Positions 8,778-17,472 are shown, counted from the first letter of the stretch. The stretch is DNA of 64,000 nt from Streptomyces profundus (GCF_020740535.1 NZ_CP082362.1:4028501-4092500); one strand, 5' to 3'. Notes: a model not told the origin generated them from the sequence alone. Program-made: numbers and translations.

Positions 8778-11168
8778 TCAGTGCGCCGGGGGCAGCTCCG
8801 CGAGGCGCCGGCCGACCCGGGCCAGCGCGTGGCGGTCGGTGGCCCGCTCGTACAACACCTGGGCGGCCAGCAGATCCCCCCGCTCGTCCGCCACCCGCCC
8901 CATCTCCCTGGCCACCCGGGCACGTAGCTCCAACGCGTCGGCCCAGTGGATCCTGGCGCCGTCCCGCTCCATGGCCTCGACCGCCCGATCGAGACAGACC
9001 CGCGCGTCGTGCGGGGCACCGGCCTCCAGATGCGTCTCGCCCAGCGTCATATAGACGCGACCCACGTTGTGGTCGTCCCCCTGGGGCAGCCGGCGCAGCG
9101 CGGCCAGCGCGGCGTTGAGCTGGTCGACCACCTCGGAGTGGGGCCGCAGATGACGCAGGGCGCGCCCGAGGTGGTGTTCGAGCAGCGCGACACCGCGCGG
9201 GACGTCCTCGACGCCGTCCTCCCTCTCCTCGATGCCGAGCAGCAACTCCTTGGCGGCCACGAACCGATCCGCCGCCTCGGCCCACTTCCACTGACTCAAC
9301 GCCAGCAGACCCAGCAGCTCGACGGCCGTGGCCTGGCCGCGCTTGTGGCCCGCGACCCGGTCGGCCTCGACCGCCTTGGCCAGCGCCTCCTCGGCTTCCA
9401 CCACGCTCCCCAACCGTGTCTGACCGAAGCCCAGCTGCGCCAGCATGCGGCCCTCGGCGCGGGGGTCGCCGAAGGAGTCGGCGGCATGGCGCCTCGCGGC
9501 CTCGGCGCCCCTGGCGTGGGTGGTGACCATGCGCGGGTAGTAGCCGAGCCGCAGGTGCAGCGGCCAACTCGCCTCGGCCAGCTGCCAGGTCAGCTCGTCC
9601 AGGCCGTACTCCTCGGCGGCCTCCACGGCGGCCCAGAGCGTCTCTCGTTCGGCGTCCAACTCGCCGAGGGCCAGAGCCGCGTCACCGTCGGGACGGTCGT
9701 CCGGCAGCGCTCGTCCTTTGAACGCCTCGCCCAGCCACCACCGGTCGGGCAGCACCCGGAACGCGCGCTCGGCCGTGTAGCCGAGCACCCAGAGGACCAC
9801 CCGACGCACGGCGGCCACCTGCGCCCCTGGACCGCCCTCCTGCCGCGCCCGGTCGGCGGCGAACTCCCGCACCGAGTCGTGGAAGCGATAGCGTTCCTCG
9901 CCGAACTCCTCCAGCAGGTGGACGGCGGCCAACTCCTCAAGCGCCGCCTGGGCCTCGCCCTCCGTCAGGCCGGCGGCCCTGGCGGCGAGGGGCGGGGTCA
10001 GCGCGGGCCAGGGGTGGAGCGCGGCGGCGCGCATCAGCCGGGCGGCCGGCTCGGACAGCTCGCGGTAGCTCAGCTCGGTGCTCGCCCAGACCGGGTCGGG
10101 CCCGGAACGGTCGCTCATCCCCGCCTCCCTCTCGTCCCGGTGCTCCGGCCGGCGGGCCCTGGCCGCGAACTGCCGCTCCAGCGTCGTCCAGCTGAGTTGT
10201 TCCCGTTCGCGCAGCCGCGAACCGGTGGCCACCAGGGCCAGCGGCATGCCGTCACAGTGCCGGGCCACCGCGCGGGCGGCCGGTTCCGCCAGGGTCTCCT
10301 CCCGCCCGGTGATCCGGGCCAGCAGCAGCTCGGAGTCGGCCTGCGGCAGCTTGTCCAGCCGGATGACGGTGGCCCCCGGATCGCCGGCCAGCCCGCCCAG
10401 GCGGTAGCGGCTGGTGATCAACACCAGGGACTCGGGGGAGGCGGGCAGCAGCGGACGCAACTGCTCCGCCGAGTGCGCGTCGTCGAGGAGGACCAGCAAC
10501 CGCCGACCGTCCACCAGCTCGCGGAAGAGCGCGGCCAACTCGTCCAGCTCGCGGGGGAGAGCACCGACATGGGGATCGAGCCTGCGCACGAAGCCGGTCA
10601 GCACCTCGGCCGGCGTGAGCGCGGTGGCCACCGAGGCGCCGCGCAGCTGTACGTACAACTGCCCGTCGGGGAAACGCGACTTGAGGCTGTGCGCGCAGTG
10701 CAGGGCGGTGGCGCTCTTGCCGATCCCGCCCGGCCCGACCAGGACCGCCACGGTGGGCGTGCCCGGCTTCGCCCGGTCGGGATCAAGCAGCTCGGTGACC
10801 TGATCGAGCACCGAGGTCCGGTCGGTGAAGTGCGCGGTGTAGCCGGGCAGCATCCGGGGCACGGCCAGCGGCGGCCGGGGCGCGGGGGCCAGCGCCCCTG
10901 CCTCGCCGAGCACGGCGGCGAGCTCACGGGAGACCTCCACCGAGCCGCTGGCCAGCCGATGCAGCTCGGCCGCCAGCTGACGGCGCTCGGCTTCGGTGGT
11001 CGGCAGGGTGGGCGGTGGGCCGCCGGCGTCCTCCCGAGCGCGGCCGGCCAGCAGGGACAGGCGTTCCGCCCAGCGCTTCCCCGCCTCACCCGCCGCTCCC
11101 GACAGGGCGGCGGTAAGGCCCGTCTCCACCATCGCGAAAACCGAGCCCATCGTGAACAACGGGTCCAT
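8778..11168 (-). CDS. NB-ARC/TPR STAND-type ATPase
   Basis: This 796-residue protein starts at ATG 11168, next to a GGTGGGG site. After a ~100-residue lead comes an NB-ARC module: Walker A VGPGGIGKS (145-153), Walker B LLVLLDD (about 224-230), sensor-like LVLITSRYRL, and the GMPLALVATGSRL motif that closes the ARC. A winged-helix-like region (HDSVREFAADRARQEG) and about 350 residues of TPR-like helices follow. It resembles AfsR minus the SARP DNA-binding domain, or a STAND immune/signalling protein lacking an obvious effector. The N-terminus starts with a hydrophobic helix (FTMGSVFAMVETGLTAAL) that could hold an oligomerising or membrane-active element. It is divergent from the GNAT gene at 11375. 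Confidence 0.85.
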   Translation of the reverse strand: MDPLFTMGSVFAMVETGLTAALSGAAGEAGKRWAERLSLLAGRAREDAGGPPPTLPTTEAERRQLAAELHRLASGSVEVSRELAAVLGEAGALAPAPRPPLAVPRMLPGYTAHFTDRTSVLDQVTELLDPDRAKPGTPTVAVLVGPGGIGKSATALHCAHSLKSRFPDGQLYVQLRGASVATALTPAEVLTGFVRRLDPHVGALPRELDELAALFRELVDGRRLLVLLDDAHSAEQLRPLLPASPESLVLITSRYRLGGLAGDPGATVIRLDKLPQADSELLLARITGREETLAEPAARAVARHCDGMPLALVATGSRLREREQLSWTTLERQFAARARRPEHRDEREAGMSDRSGPDPVWASTELSYRELSEPAARLMRAAALHPWPALTPPLAARAAGLTEGEAQAALEELAAVHLLEEFGEERYRFHDSVREFAADRARQEGGPGAQVAAVRRVVLWVLGYTAERAFRVLPDRWWLGEAFKGRALPDDRPDGDAALALGELDAERETLWAAVEAAEEYGLDELTWQLAEASWPLHLRLGYYPRMVTTHARGAEAARRHAADSFGDPRAEGRMLAQLGFGQTRLGSVVEAEEALAKAVEADRVAGHKRGQATAVELLGLLALSQWKWAEAADRFVAAKELLLGIEEREDGVEDVPRGVALLEHHLGRALRHLRPHSEVVDQLNAALAALRRLPQGDDHNVGRVYMTLGETHLEAGAPHDARVCLDRAVEAMERDGARIHWADALELRARVAREMGRVADERGDLLAAQVLYERATDRHALARVGRRLAELPPAH

Positions 11169-11374
11169 GGCCCCACCCCCAACTCGCCGCTCCCGGCATG
11201 GTATCGGCAGCCGCGGGTTGACCGGGCGTGACGTGCCAGATCGGTTGAGCAACCGTCAGGCAGGAATCCCGGGCGCGCTCCACTCGTACGAGGCTCCGCT
11301 GTCTCCCTCCTCACCTGCCGGGTCCGCGCCGATATTGGCGCGCCGTCGCTCGCCGCTGATGACACCATCTCGCC

Positions 11375-12169
11375 ATGAACACTGAACCGCCGGTGCCCTC
11401 GCTGGTGTCCCGAGCCCGAGAGGTCTGGCGCGAGCTGGCCGGCGGGCCGGTGGCCTTCCCGGCCGTTCGCGGCGGATTGGACGCCGTGGTCGCCCCGACG
11501 TCCGGGCTGGCCCCCGAGGGGTGGGTCGGCATCGTGGAGTTGGGCGGCTCTGCCATCGCCACGGCACCGGACGAGGAGCAGCGCCAGCGGGTGCTCCACG
11601 CGCTGTCCGTGCTGTCGGGACCCTCCAGCTCGGGCTTCTCGCTCACCGACCCCGACACCGCCCGTTCGGCGCTCCCGGTGCGGGAGGTGCTGGGGCCAGC
11701 CACCCTCGGCTACACCTCCGCCGATGCCTTCCGCCCGGCCCGAGCCGCCGTGGGAATCGGGGAGCTGCCGGCCAGGGACCTGCGCCTGGCCGCGCTGCTG
11801 GAGCGGGTGGGCCCCGACGAGGCGGGCGAGAGCGGGCTGGACGAGATCGACTCGCCGGCGTTCGTCCTCACCGACGGCTCCGAGGTGCTCGCCGTCGCCG
11901 GCTATGTGCACTGGCCCGGGGCCACGGCGCATATCTGCCTCCTCACCGCTCCCGAGCGGCGCGGTCAGGGCCTGGCCCAGCGGGTCGCGTCCGCCGCCGT
12001 GGGCCATGCGTTGGCGCGGGACATGCTGCCCCAGTGGCGCGCCAGGCCGCCGGCCTCCCGAGCGGTGGCCAGCGCGCTGGGATTTCAGGAACTCGGCACG
12101 CAACTCAGCCTGCTGCTCGGCCCCTTCGACCCTCCTGGCCCCCAACCGACGGTTGACCTTGTGGGATAG
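11375..12169 (+). CDS. GNAT-family N-acetyltransferase
   Basis: This 264-residue protein has a GNAT domain in its C-terminal half. The acetyl-CoA pyrophosphate loop is RRGQGLA within ICLLTAPERRGQGLAQRVA, followed by a helix and the GFQELGTQLSLLL end strand. The N-terminal ~110 residues are a less conserved acceptor-side region. It transfers an acetyl group from acetyl-CoA to an unidentified amine. The gene is 10 bp upstream of the GH26 gene on the same strand, so the two are probably cotranscribed. Confidence 0.82.
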   Translation: MNTEPPVPSLVSRAREVWRELAGGPVAFPAVRGGLDAVVAPTSGLAPEGWVGIVELGGSAIATAPDEEQRQRVLHALSVLSGPSSSGFSLTDPDTARSALPVREVLGPATLGYTSADAFRPARAAVGIGELPARDLRLAALLERVGPDEAGESGLDEIDSPAFVLTDGSEVLAVAGYVHWPGATAHICLLTAPERRGQGLAQRVASAAVGHALARDMLPQWRARPPASRAVASALGFQELGTQLSLLLGPFDPPGPQPTVDLVG

Positions 12170-12178
12170 CGTGCGGAT

Positions 12179-13123
12179 ATGTCGCGCGATGCCGTAACGC
12201 CCCAGGCCACGTCCGCAGCCCAGCACCTGCTCGATCTGCTGTATCGGGTCTCCGGAGAGGCCACGCTCTCCGGGCAACACAACCAGCCCGTGCACCGATC
12301 GGCCTGGACGGAGCGGATCACCACGATCGCCGACCGGGTGCCGGCCGTCTGGGGGCAGGAGATCGGCTTCTCCGCCCCCGGCACCCTGGACGGGGTCGAG
12401 CACCGAGCCGCCAACGCCGACGAGGCCATCGCCTGGCATCGGCGCGGAGCCGTGATCACCTACACCTGGCACGCGGTCTGCCCGGCCGACGAGGAGCCGG
12501 TCGCGTTCCAAGGGGGCATCATCCGGGACTTCGACCCCGGCGAGTTCGACGCGGTTCTCGAACCCGGCTCCGACCTTCACATCCGTTGGTGCGCCCAGGT
12601 GGACGAGGCCGCGGCCGTGTTGGCCAGGCTGCGCGACGCCGATGTGCCCGTGCTCTGGCGGCCCTACCACGAGATGAACGGGCCCTGGTTCTGGTGGGGA
12701 GCCCAGCCGGAGCGCCTCGTCGCGCTCTGGCGCCAGCTCTTCGACCGCCTGGTGCGCCATCACGGGCTGCGCAACCTGGTCTGGGCGTGGAGCCCCAACG
12801 CCGCCTATGACAGCGCCGAGCCGTTGGCGCCCTACTACCCGGGCCACGACGTGGTCGACGTGCTGGCCTCGGACACCTACGGGGGCCACTACGAGCGGGA
12901 GCACTACGACAACCTGCTCGCCCTCGCCGAGGGGCGCCCCATCGGCCTCGGAGAGATCGGCGACCTGCCGCCGGCCGACGTCCTGGCCGACCAGCCGTTG
13001 TGGTCCTGGTTCATGGCGTGGCCCGATGTCGTCACCGACCGCAACAGCGACGCGGCGATCCGGGCCCTCTACCACCACCCCCGCGTCGCCAACCTGCCCG
13101 AGCTGTCGAACTGGCGCGGCTGA
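12179..13123 (+). CDS. Glycoside hydrolase family 26 (beta-mannanase-like), apparently cytoplasmic
   Basis: This 314-residue (beta/alpha)8 glycosidase of clan A carries the acid/base glutamate in RPYHEMNGPWFWWG and the nucleophile glutamate in GRPIGLGEIGDLP, both in the expected order and spacing for GH26. Start ATG 12179 is 10 bp after the GNAT stop. There is no signal peptide or carbohydrate-binding module, unlike secreted streptomycete mannanases, so it may act on imported oligosaccharides or be exported by another route. GH26 enzymes retain configuration and usually cut beta-1,4-mannans; some act on xylan or mixed glucan, so substrate is inferred. Confidence 0.88.
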   Translation: MSRDAVTPQATSAAQHLLDLLYRVSGEATLSGQHNQPVHRSAWTERITTIADRVPAVWGQEIGFSAPGTLDGVEHRAANADEAIAWHRRGAVITYTWHAVCPADEEPVAFQGGIIRDFDPGEFDAVLEPGSDLHIRWCAQVDEAAAVLARLRDADVPVLWRPYHEMNGPWFWWGAQPERLVALWRQLFDRLVRHHGLRNLVWAWSPNAAYDSAEPLAPYYPGHDVVDVLASDTYGGHYEREHYDNLLALAEGRPIGLGEIGDLPPADVLADQPLWSWFMAWPDVVTDRNSDAAIRALYHHPRVANLPELSNWRG

Positions 13124-13133
13124 ACCGCCCGTC

Positions 13134-13171
13134 GCGCGGCGGCCGGCCGGCCACCGGGGCAACCGCCGCGC
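13134..13171. terminator. Hairpin between convergent GH26 and DUF4253 genes
   Basis: A perfect 9-bp GC-only inverted repeat (13134-13142 with 13163-13171) with a 20-nt loop lies between the two convergent stops. It could end transcription from both sides. There is no T-run. Confidence 0.4.
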
Positions 13172-13203
13172 CAGCGGGCCGAGCAGTCTCCTGAACCACG
13201 CTC

Positions 13204-14037
13204 TCAGTCCCACCAGAACTCCCAGCAACTCGCCCCGACGAGATCCCGCGCGTAGGCGGCCAGCGTCTGGGAGCCCTCGCGCTGCCAGACGTTGTCCGGG
13301 CAGAAGGCGAAGTGCTCCGCCGCGATCGGCAACGCCTCGTCGAAGGATCGCGCCGGAGCGGCGACGCTCAGATACAGCGTGTCGAAGCCGACCGCCACGA
13401 CCCGTGCCCCGAACCGTCGCTCCCAGTCGCGGAGCACGGCGGCGAACTTGCCCGTGTCGTCGTAGTTCATCGGGCCTGACCAGCCGGCGACCACCAACGC
13501 GTCGGCGCCCGAGCCCGCCGTCTCGACCAACCCCAGCCGCAGCTCGGGCAGTTCCTCCGCCAGGAAGACGGCGCATCCAGCGGCCACCTCGTCCGGGTCC
13601 GCGATCGGCGGGCCGGCCGGCGCCCGGCCGGGCAACGCTCTCCCGAAGGGCGCGACGACGGAGAGGCGTTCCTCCTCGGACATCCCCTCCTCCTCGCCGG
13701 GCAGGGCGTGTTCCCGCCACCAGCCGGCCAGCAGATCGGCCGCGTCATGGCTGTCGGGGGACGACATCTCCGTCGGGAACAACTCTCCTGAGGCCCACGG
13801 CCGGCACTCCTTGTTCTCCGGGGTCTCCGGCTCCAACGGCTCCAACGGCTCCAACAACAGGGGGCGCACCCCCGTCTTCCCATGGGCCGCGTTGAGCCGC
13901 CCCCACAGCGCGCCGGAGACCGGCCCCTCGCTCAACCACAACGGCTGAAGATCCCCCTCGCCCTCGTCCGCCGTGACCAGCCGACCCGGCGGCAACGGGA
14001 TGCCGAGGGCGACGAAGTGATTACTCTCAGTAGTCAT
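13204..14037 (-). CDS. DUF4253 domain-containing protein
   Basis: This 277-residue protein ends in a DUF4253 domain, recognised by LRDWERRFGARVVAVGFDTL, HFAFCPDNVWQ and the closing SCWEFWWD. The N-terminal half is low-complexity in places (three repeats of LEP in LLLEPLEPLEPETPE). There is no signal peptide and no recognised catalytic motif. The family is common in actinomycetes, often as lone genes, and has no established function. It is transcribed away from the MerR-thioredoxin operon, with about 135 bp between the two starts. Confidence 0.82.
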   Translation of the reverse strand: MTTESNHFVALGIPLPPGRLVTADEGEGDLQPLWLSEGPVSGALWGRLNAAHGKTGVRPLLLEPLEPLEPETPENKECRPWASGELFPTEMSSPDSHDAADLLAGWWREHALPGEEEGMSEEERLSVVAPFGRALPGRAPAGPPIADPDEVAAGCAVFLAEELPELRLGLVETAGSGADALVVAGWSGPMNYDDTGKFAAVLRDWERRFGARVVAVGFDTLYLSVAAPARSFDEALPIAAEHFAFCPDNVWQREGSQTLAAYARDLVGASCWEFWWD

Positions 14038-14106
14038 GCGGGTATCCTAAGGGCAGGGTCTGACAGCCCGCAGTCGCGCGGAGCGGGTCGGCCCCAACGG
14101 ACGCTG

Positions 14107-14128
14107 GCGTTGACGCCGACGTCAACGC
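14107..14128 (+). promoter_or_regulatory. Perfect dyad, candidate MerR operator
   Basis: Two 9-bp arms GCGTTGACG and CGTCAACGC, separated by 4 bp, form a perfect inverted repeat 45 bp upstream of the MerR ATG. A TTGACG hexamer within it could be a -35 box, with TCAGGT 19 bp later as a weak -10. The long 19-bp spacer with an operator beside it is typical of MerR-controlled promoters. Confidence 0.5.
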
Positions 14129-14172
14129 TTACGGTCAGGTCGACCGGGGCGAGAAGCCGGAAAGGGGTCCTG

Positions 14173-14592
14173 ATGCGCATCGGAGAACTGGCCGAGTTGG
14201 CCGGGACGAGCACGCGCACCCTGCGCTACTACGAGGCGCGCGGCCTGCTGACCGCGCACCGCGACCGGAACGGACACCGCACCTACGGTCCCGAGGACGT
14301 TCGCCTGCTGCGTCAGATCCGGGTGCTTCAGTCCTTCGGCTTTGGCCTGGAGGAGACGCGGCCCTTCGTCGAATGCCTCCGCGCGGGCAACCCCTCCGGC
14401 GACACCTGCCCGGCCTCCCTCGCCGTCTACCGCGCCAAGCTCGCCGAGTTGGACGCGGTCATAGCCGAGCTGATCGAGGTCAGAGCGGCCGTCGGCGAAC
14501 GCCTCAGCCTCGCCGAGGCCGCCGCTACCCCCGCACCCGGCTGCGCCTTCGCCCCCACCCCACCCGTCGATCCCATGAGGAGTCCGCCATGA
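14173..14592 (+). CDS. MerR-family transcriptional regulator
   Basis: This 139-residue regulator has the N-terminal winged helix MRIGELAELAGTSTRTLRYY, the second wing RNGHRTYGPEDVRLLRQI, then a dimerisation helix. The effector end holds three cysteines (in VECLRAG, DTCPASL and PGCAF), which could sense thiol oxidation or a metal. ATG 14173 follows an AAAGGGG ribosome site. It overlaps the thioredoxin start (ATGA), so regulator and thioredoxin are cotranslated. The dyad at 14107-14128 is the likely autoregulatory site. The pairing suggests a redox-responsive switch that controls its own thioredoxin; the signal is not known. Confidence 0.9.
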   Translation: MRIGELAELAGTSTRTLRYYEARGLLTAHRDRNGHRTYGPEDVRLLRQIRVLQSFGFGLEETRPFVECLRAGNPSGDTCPASLAVYRAKLAELDAVIAELIEVRAAVGERLSLAEAAATPAPGCAFAPTPPVDPMRSPP

Positions 14593-14954
14593 CCGAAGCC
14601 CCCGTCACCCTGGTCACCCCGACCAGCGACGCCGCCTTCGCCGAGGATGTCCTCGGCGCACCGCTCCCCGTGCTGGTCGACTTCACCGCCGACCGGTGCC
14701 CACCCTGCCGAATGATCGCCCCGGTACTGGAGTCGCTCGCCGCAGATCTGCGGGACGAACTGCGCATCGTCACCCTCGACGTCGACCACAACCCCCGCAC
14801 CACAGCCCGCTACGGCGTGCTCTCCACCCCCACCCTGATGCTCTTCCGCGCCGGCGAACCCCTCAATTCCCTCGTCGGCGCCCGTCCCAAGGCCCGCCTC
14901 CACGCCGAACTCGCCGACCACCTACCCGGTGAGGAGCGCCCCCGACGGTGGTGA
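14589..14954 (+). CDS. Thioredoxin-family protein with CPPC active site
   Basis: This 121-residue cytoplasmic thioredoxin fold has active site DRCPPCRMIAPVLESLA near residues 33-50, the YGVLSTPTLMLF strand with its cis-proline, and a short basic tail. The canonical thioredoxin motif is WCGPC. Here the Trp and Gly are replaced by Arg and Pro, which would change redox potential or partner choice. The start overlaps the MerR stop (ATGA). It probably reduces disulfides of a limited set of proteins under the control of the MerR partner. Confidence 0.9.
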   Translation: MTEAPVTLVTPTSDAAFAEDVLGAPLPVLVDFTADRCPPCRMIAPVLESLAADLRDELRIVTLDVDHNPRTTARYGVLSTPTLMLFRAGEPLNSLVGARPKARLHAELADHLPGEERPRRW

Positions 14955-14994
14955 ACCCCCCTGTCCTTCACACCCGTGTGGCTACCGCTGCCGG

Positions 14995-15345
14995 ATGGAG
15001 ACGACGGATGGCCTTTCCGGCGCGGTCCTGGTGGAGCGGGCGGCGCCACCGTCCTCCGGGCCGCCGCCGGTCTCGCGAACGCCGAAGGCCCACACCCGGT
15101 CAAGCACCCAGCACGCGGGTCACCGACGTCCCGGGACAACACACCGAGCCGGTGGCACACGGCTGCCGCGCGGCCGGCGCGTGGACGCCCCGGAGCTCGC
15201 CGCCCGCCCCGGGCCGGACGACCTCTGGTCGACAGTCGGCGATCTGCCCCGCCCGGAAACGACCGTCGTGATCCTGAGCAACGCCGAGGAGACCCGCGTC
15301 GAGGACCTGCCGCGCCGGCTCATACCGGCGGCGCACGACGGCTGA
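14995..15345 (+). pseudogene. Remnant of a beta-lactamase-family serine hydrolase
   Basis: Pieces of one protein appear in three frames. METTDGLSGAVLVER opens one frame. GGATVLRAAAGLANAEG continues in the next, PVAHGCRAAGAW in a third, and LWSTVGDL to LSNAEETRVEDLPRRLI returns to the first. These match, in order, the N-terminal and C-terminal regions of penicillin-binding-like serine hydrolases, which usually have 350-450 residues. The SxxK and YxN catalytic region is gone, so a large internal deletion and at least two frameshifts have occurred. This is a decayed gene, not a sequencing error. An unbroken 138-codon frame spans part of it but is unlikely to be functional. Confidence 0.65.
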
Positions 15346-15357
15346 CCCCCGGCAGGG

Positions 15358-15918
15358 TCAGGGTTCGAGGGCCTCCAGCCGCCGGACCATGGCGGCGATC
15401 CGGCGGTCGCGGAGCCCGGGCTCGGCCGTCATGATCCGCAGCAGCAGGGCGTACCGTTCGCCGGCGGTCAGCGCCGCGAACCGGGCCGCCGCGACCGGCG
15501 ACGCCGCGAGCGCGACGACGACGTCCTCGGGCACGTCGGCGGTCGCCGAGCCCGGGTAGGCGCGGTCCCAGCGCCCATCGAGCCGTGCCCGCTCGATCTC
15601 CGCCCGGCCCCGTGGCCGCACGCGCCCCTGACCGATCAGTGCCTCGACCCGTCCGACGTTGCGCCGCGACCAGATGGACCCTCCCCGCCTGGGCGTGAAC
15701 CGCTGGAGAAACGTCGCCGCGTCCCGCCTCCTCCGCTGGCCGTCGATCCACCCGCTGCACAGCGCCTCGTCGAGCGCCTGAGCATAGGTCAGGGACGTCG
15801 GCGACACCGTCCGCGACTTCGCCAGCACGAGCCAGACACCGTTCGAGGCCTCCTCGTTCACATCGAGCCAGGCCCGCCACGCCGACACGTCCACGACCAG
15901 CAGCGACCGGTCATCCAC
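15358..15918 (-). CDS. YdeI/OmpD-associated family protein
   Basis: This 186-residue protein matches the YdeI/OmdA-like family: WRAWLDVNEEASNGVWLVLAK at the N-terminus, then LTYAQALDEALCSGWIDGQ, then FTPRRGGSIWSRRNVGRVEAL, and a C-terminal helical region. Some enteric members are linked with resistance to antimicrobial peptides, but no enzymatic activity is established. The ATG overlaps the 3' end of the WYL regulator gene by 8 bp, so it is translationally coupled and probably controlled by that regulator. Confidence 0.88.
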   Translation of the reverse strand: MDDRSLLVVDVSAWRAWLDVNEEASNGVWLVLAKSRTVSPTSLTYAQALDEALCSGWIDGQRRRRDAATFLQRFTPRRGGSIWSRRNVGRVEALIGQGRVRPRGRAEIERARLDGRWDRAYPGSATADVPEDVVVALAASPVAAARFAALTAGERYALLLRIMTAEPGLRDRRIAAMVRRLEALEP

Positions 15919-16936
15919 CGGAGACCTCCTCGTCGAGCCCGCCGCCAGGGGAGTCGGGTGGCCGGGGGGCGAGATCCGCGAAGCGTCGCGAGAGCAGATC
16001 GAACGCGTCGGCCAGCTCGCGTGGTGCCACCTCGGAGACGGGGGCGTCGAAGCGGCCGAACGAGGCGGCCAGCGCCACCCACGACCAGGAACCGGCGGTG
16101 AGCCGGCACCGGTCGGGGCCGAGCTCCTCGACCATCCCGTCGGGAACGAACGGGATCACCTCCCGGGCCGGCAGACGCAGCACGACCGAGCCCGTACAAG
16201 GCCACTCGCTCCCACCAGCCGAGCCCCTGAAACGCCCGGAGAGGAAGTCGCGGACCTCCCCACCGGGCACGGTGCGCGGCCTGAAACGGGGCCCCGTCGG
16301 AATCCGCGGGGTCAGCCGGTCGAGCCGGTACACCCGCCAGTCGTCGACGTCGAGGTCCCAGCCGACGAGGTACCAACTCCCGTTCCCGAACACGACATGG
16401 TGAGGTTCGACGCGCCGCGGCGACGGACCGCTGTCCGGGGCGCGCCCGACCGGAACGTAGTCGAACCGCACCACCTCGGACGCCCTCACCGCCGCGCTCA
16501 CGGCCAAGAGCACGGCGGGGTCGGCCACCGCCCCGGTGCCGGCGGGCAGCGTCGTGAACGTCATGGCGTCCATCCGGTGGCGCAGCCGGGAGGGCAGCAC
16601 CTGCCGGATGGTCGTCAGCGCCCACAGGGCGGCCTCGCCGTCCGCCGCGCCCGACGCCGCGGCGGCCCGGAGAGCGATCGCGAGGGTGACGGCCTGGTCA
16701 TCGTCGAACAACAGCGGTGGCAGCTCCGAACCCGCGTCGAGCCGATAACCGCCGTCCGGCCCCTTGACCGCGGTGATCCGGTAACCGAGTTCGCGCAGCC
16801 GGTCGATATCGCGGCGCAGCGTGCGGTCGCTGATCTCCAGCCGCTCGGACAGCACCTGGCCGGGCCAGTCACGCCGGGTCTGCAACAACGACAGCAGCTT
16901 CAACATCCGCGACGGCATTCCCACCATGGCGCTCAT
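15911..16936 (-). CDS. HTH/WYL-domain transcriptional regulator
   Basis: This ~341-residue protein has an N-terminal HTH_11 winged helix (MLKLLSLLQTRRDWPGQVL, then ISDRTLRRDIDRLRELGY), then a WYL domain with RVEPHHVVFGNGSWYLVGWD near the middle, and a C-terminal WCX extension. WYL domains bind ligands or nucleic acid and tune DNA binding. Several in-frame starts exist (16957, 16936, 16927, 16918) and none has a clear Shine-Dalgarno; ATG 16936 is a compromise. It is divergent from the VOC gene (17050), with a short shared promoter region, so control of both that gene and ydeI is likely. Confidence 0.85.
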   Translation of the reverse strand: MSAMVGMPSRMLKLLSLLQTRRDWPGQVLSERLEISDRTLRRDIDRLRELGYRITAVKGPDGGYRLDAGSELPPLLFDDDQAVTLAIALRAAAASGAADGEAALWALTTIRQVLPSRLRHRMDAMTFTTLPAGTGAVADPAVLLAVSAAVRASEVVRFDYVPVGRAPDSGPSPRRVEPHHVVFGNGSWYLVGWDLDVDDWRVYRLDRLTPRIPTGPRFRPRTVPGGEVRDFLSGRFRGSAGGSEWPCTGSVVLRLPAREVIPFVPDGMVEELGPDRCRLTAGSWSWVALAASFGRFDAPVSEVAPRELADAFDLLSRRFADLAPRPPDSPGGGLDEEVSGG

Positions 16937-17049
16937 TCTGCGCCAAGAAGCGGACATTATCTGACCGGTACCGCTGTGAGGCTGACACCGCAGCCGGGAA
17001 ACCGCACCGGCTCGGTCAACCTCAGTCAACAGCACCAGGAGCCATCGAC

Positions 17050-17472
17050 ATGACCGTCGACGTCACACCCCACCTGAACTTCCGTGGCAACGCCCGCGCG
17101 GCGCTGGAGTTCTACCGCACCGTGTTCGGCGGCGAGCTGACCATCGCCAGCTATGCCGACCTGGGCAACCCCGACCCCGCCACCGCCGACCACGTCACCT
17201 TCGGGCAGCTCACCGCCGCCAACGGCTTCCGCGTCATGGCCTACGACGTCTACCCCCACCTGCCCTGGGACCAGGGACGGGACCCGTTCTTCGTCTCCGT
17301 CCGAGGCACCGATCCCGCCGAACTCCAGGACTACTGGGACAGGCTCGCCGTCGGAGCGGACATCAAGCAACCCATCGGCCCCGCACCGTGGGCCACGCTC
17401 TACGGCCAGCTCACCGACCGCTTCGGCATCACCTGGGTGCTGGACACCCCCACCAGCCACCCCACCCCCTGA
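17050..17472 (+). CDS. VOC-family (PhnB/glyoxalase-like) protein
   Basis: This 140-residue protein has two betaalphabetabetabeta modules: HLNFRGNARAALEFYRTVFG at the N-terminus and FGITWVLDTPT at the C-terminus. This is the PhnB-like branch of the vicinal oxygen chelate superfamily. Members bind a metal or small hydrophobic ligand; the activity here is unknown. The gene is divergent from the WYL regulator and ends just before a very strong hairpin. Regulators of this class often control the neighbouring VOC or DoxX-type gene, so it is probably the regulator's target. Confidence 0.88.
   Translation: MTVDVTPHLNFRGNARAALEFYRTVFGGELTIASYADLGNPDPATADHVTFGQLTAANGFRVMAYDVYPHLPWDQGRDPFFVSVRGTDPAELQDYWDRLAVGADIKQPIGPAPWATLYGQLTDRFGITWVLDTPTSHPTP

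Noticed and set aside
6241..9567. 1108-codon open frame antisense across three genes
   Set aside because: It crosses well supported genes and has no motif. It is a composition artefact.
10598..13720. 1040-codon minus-strand frame over the GNAT and GH26 genes
   Set aside because: Both covered genes have catalytic motifs in the correct strand. This frame has none.
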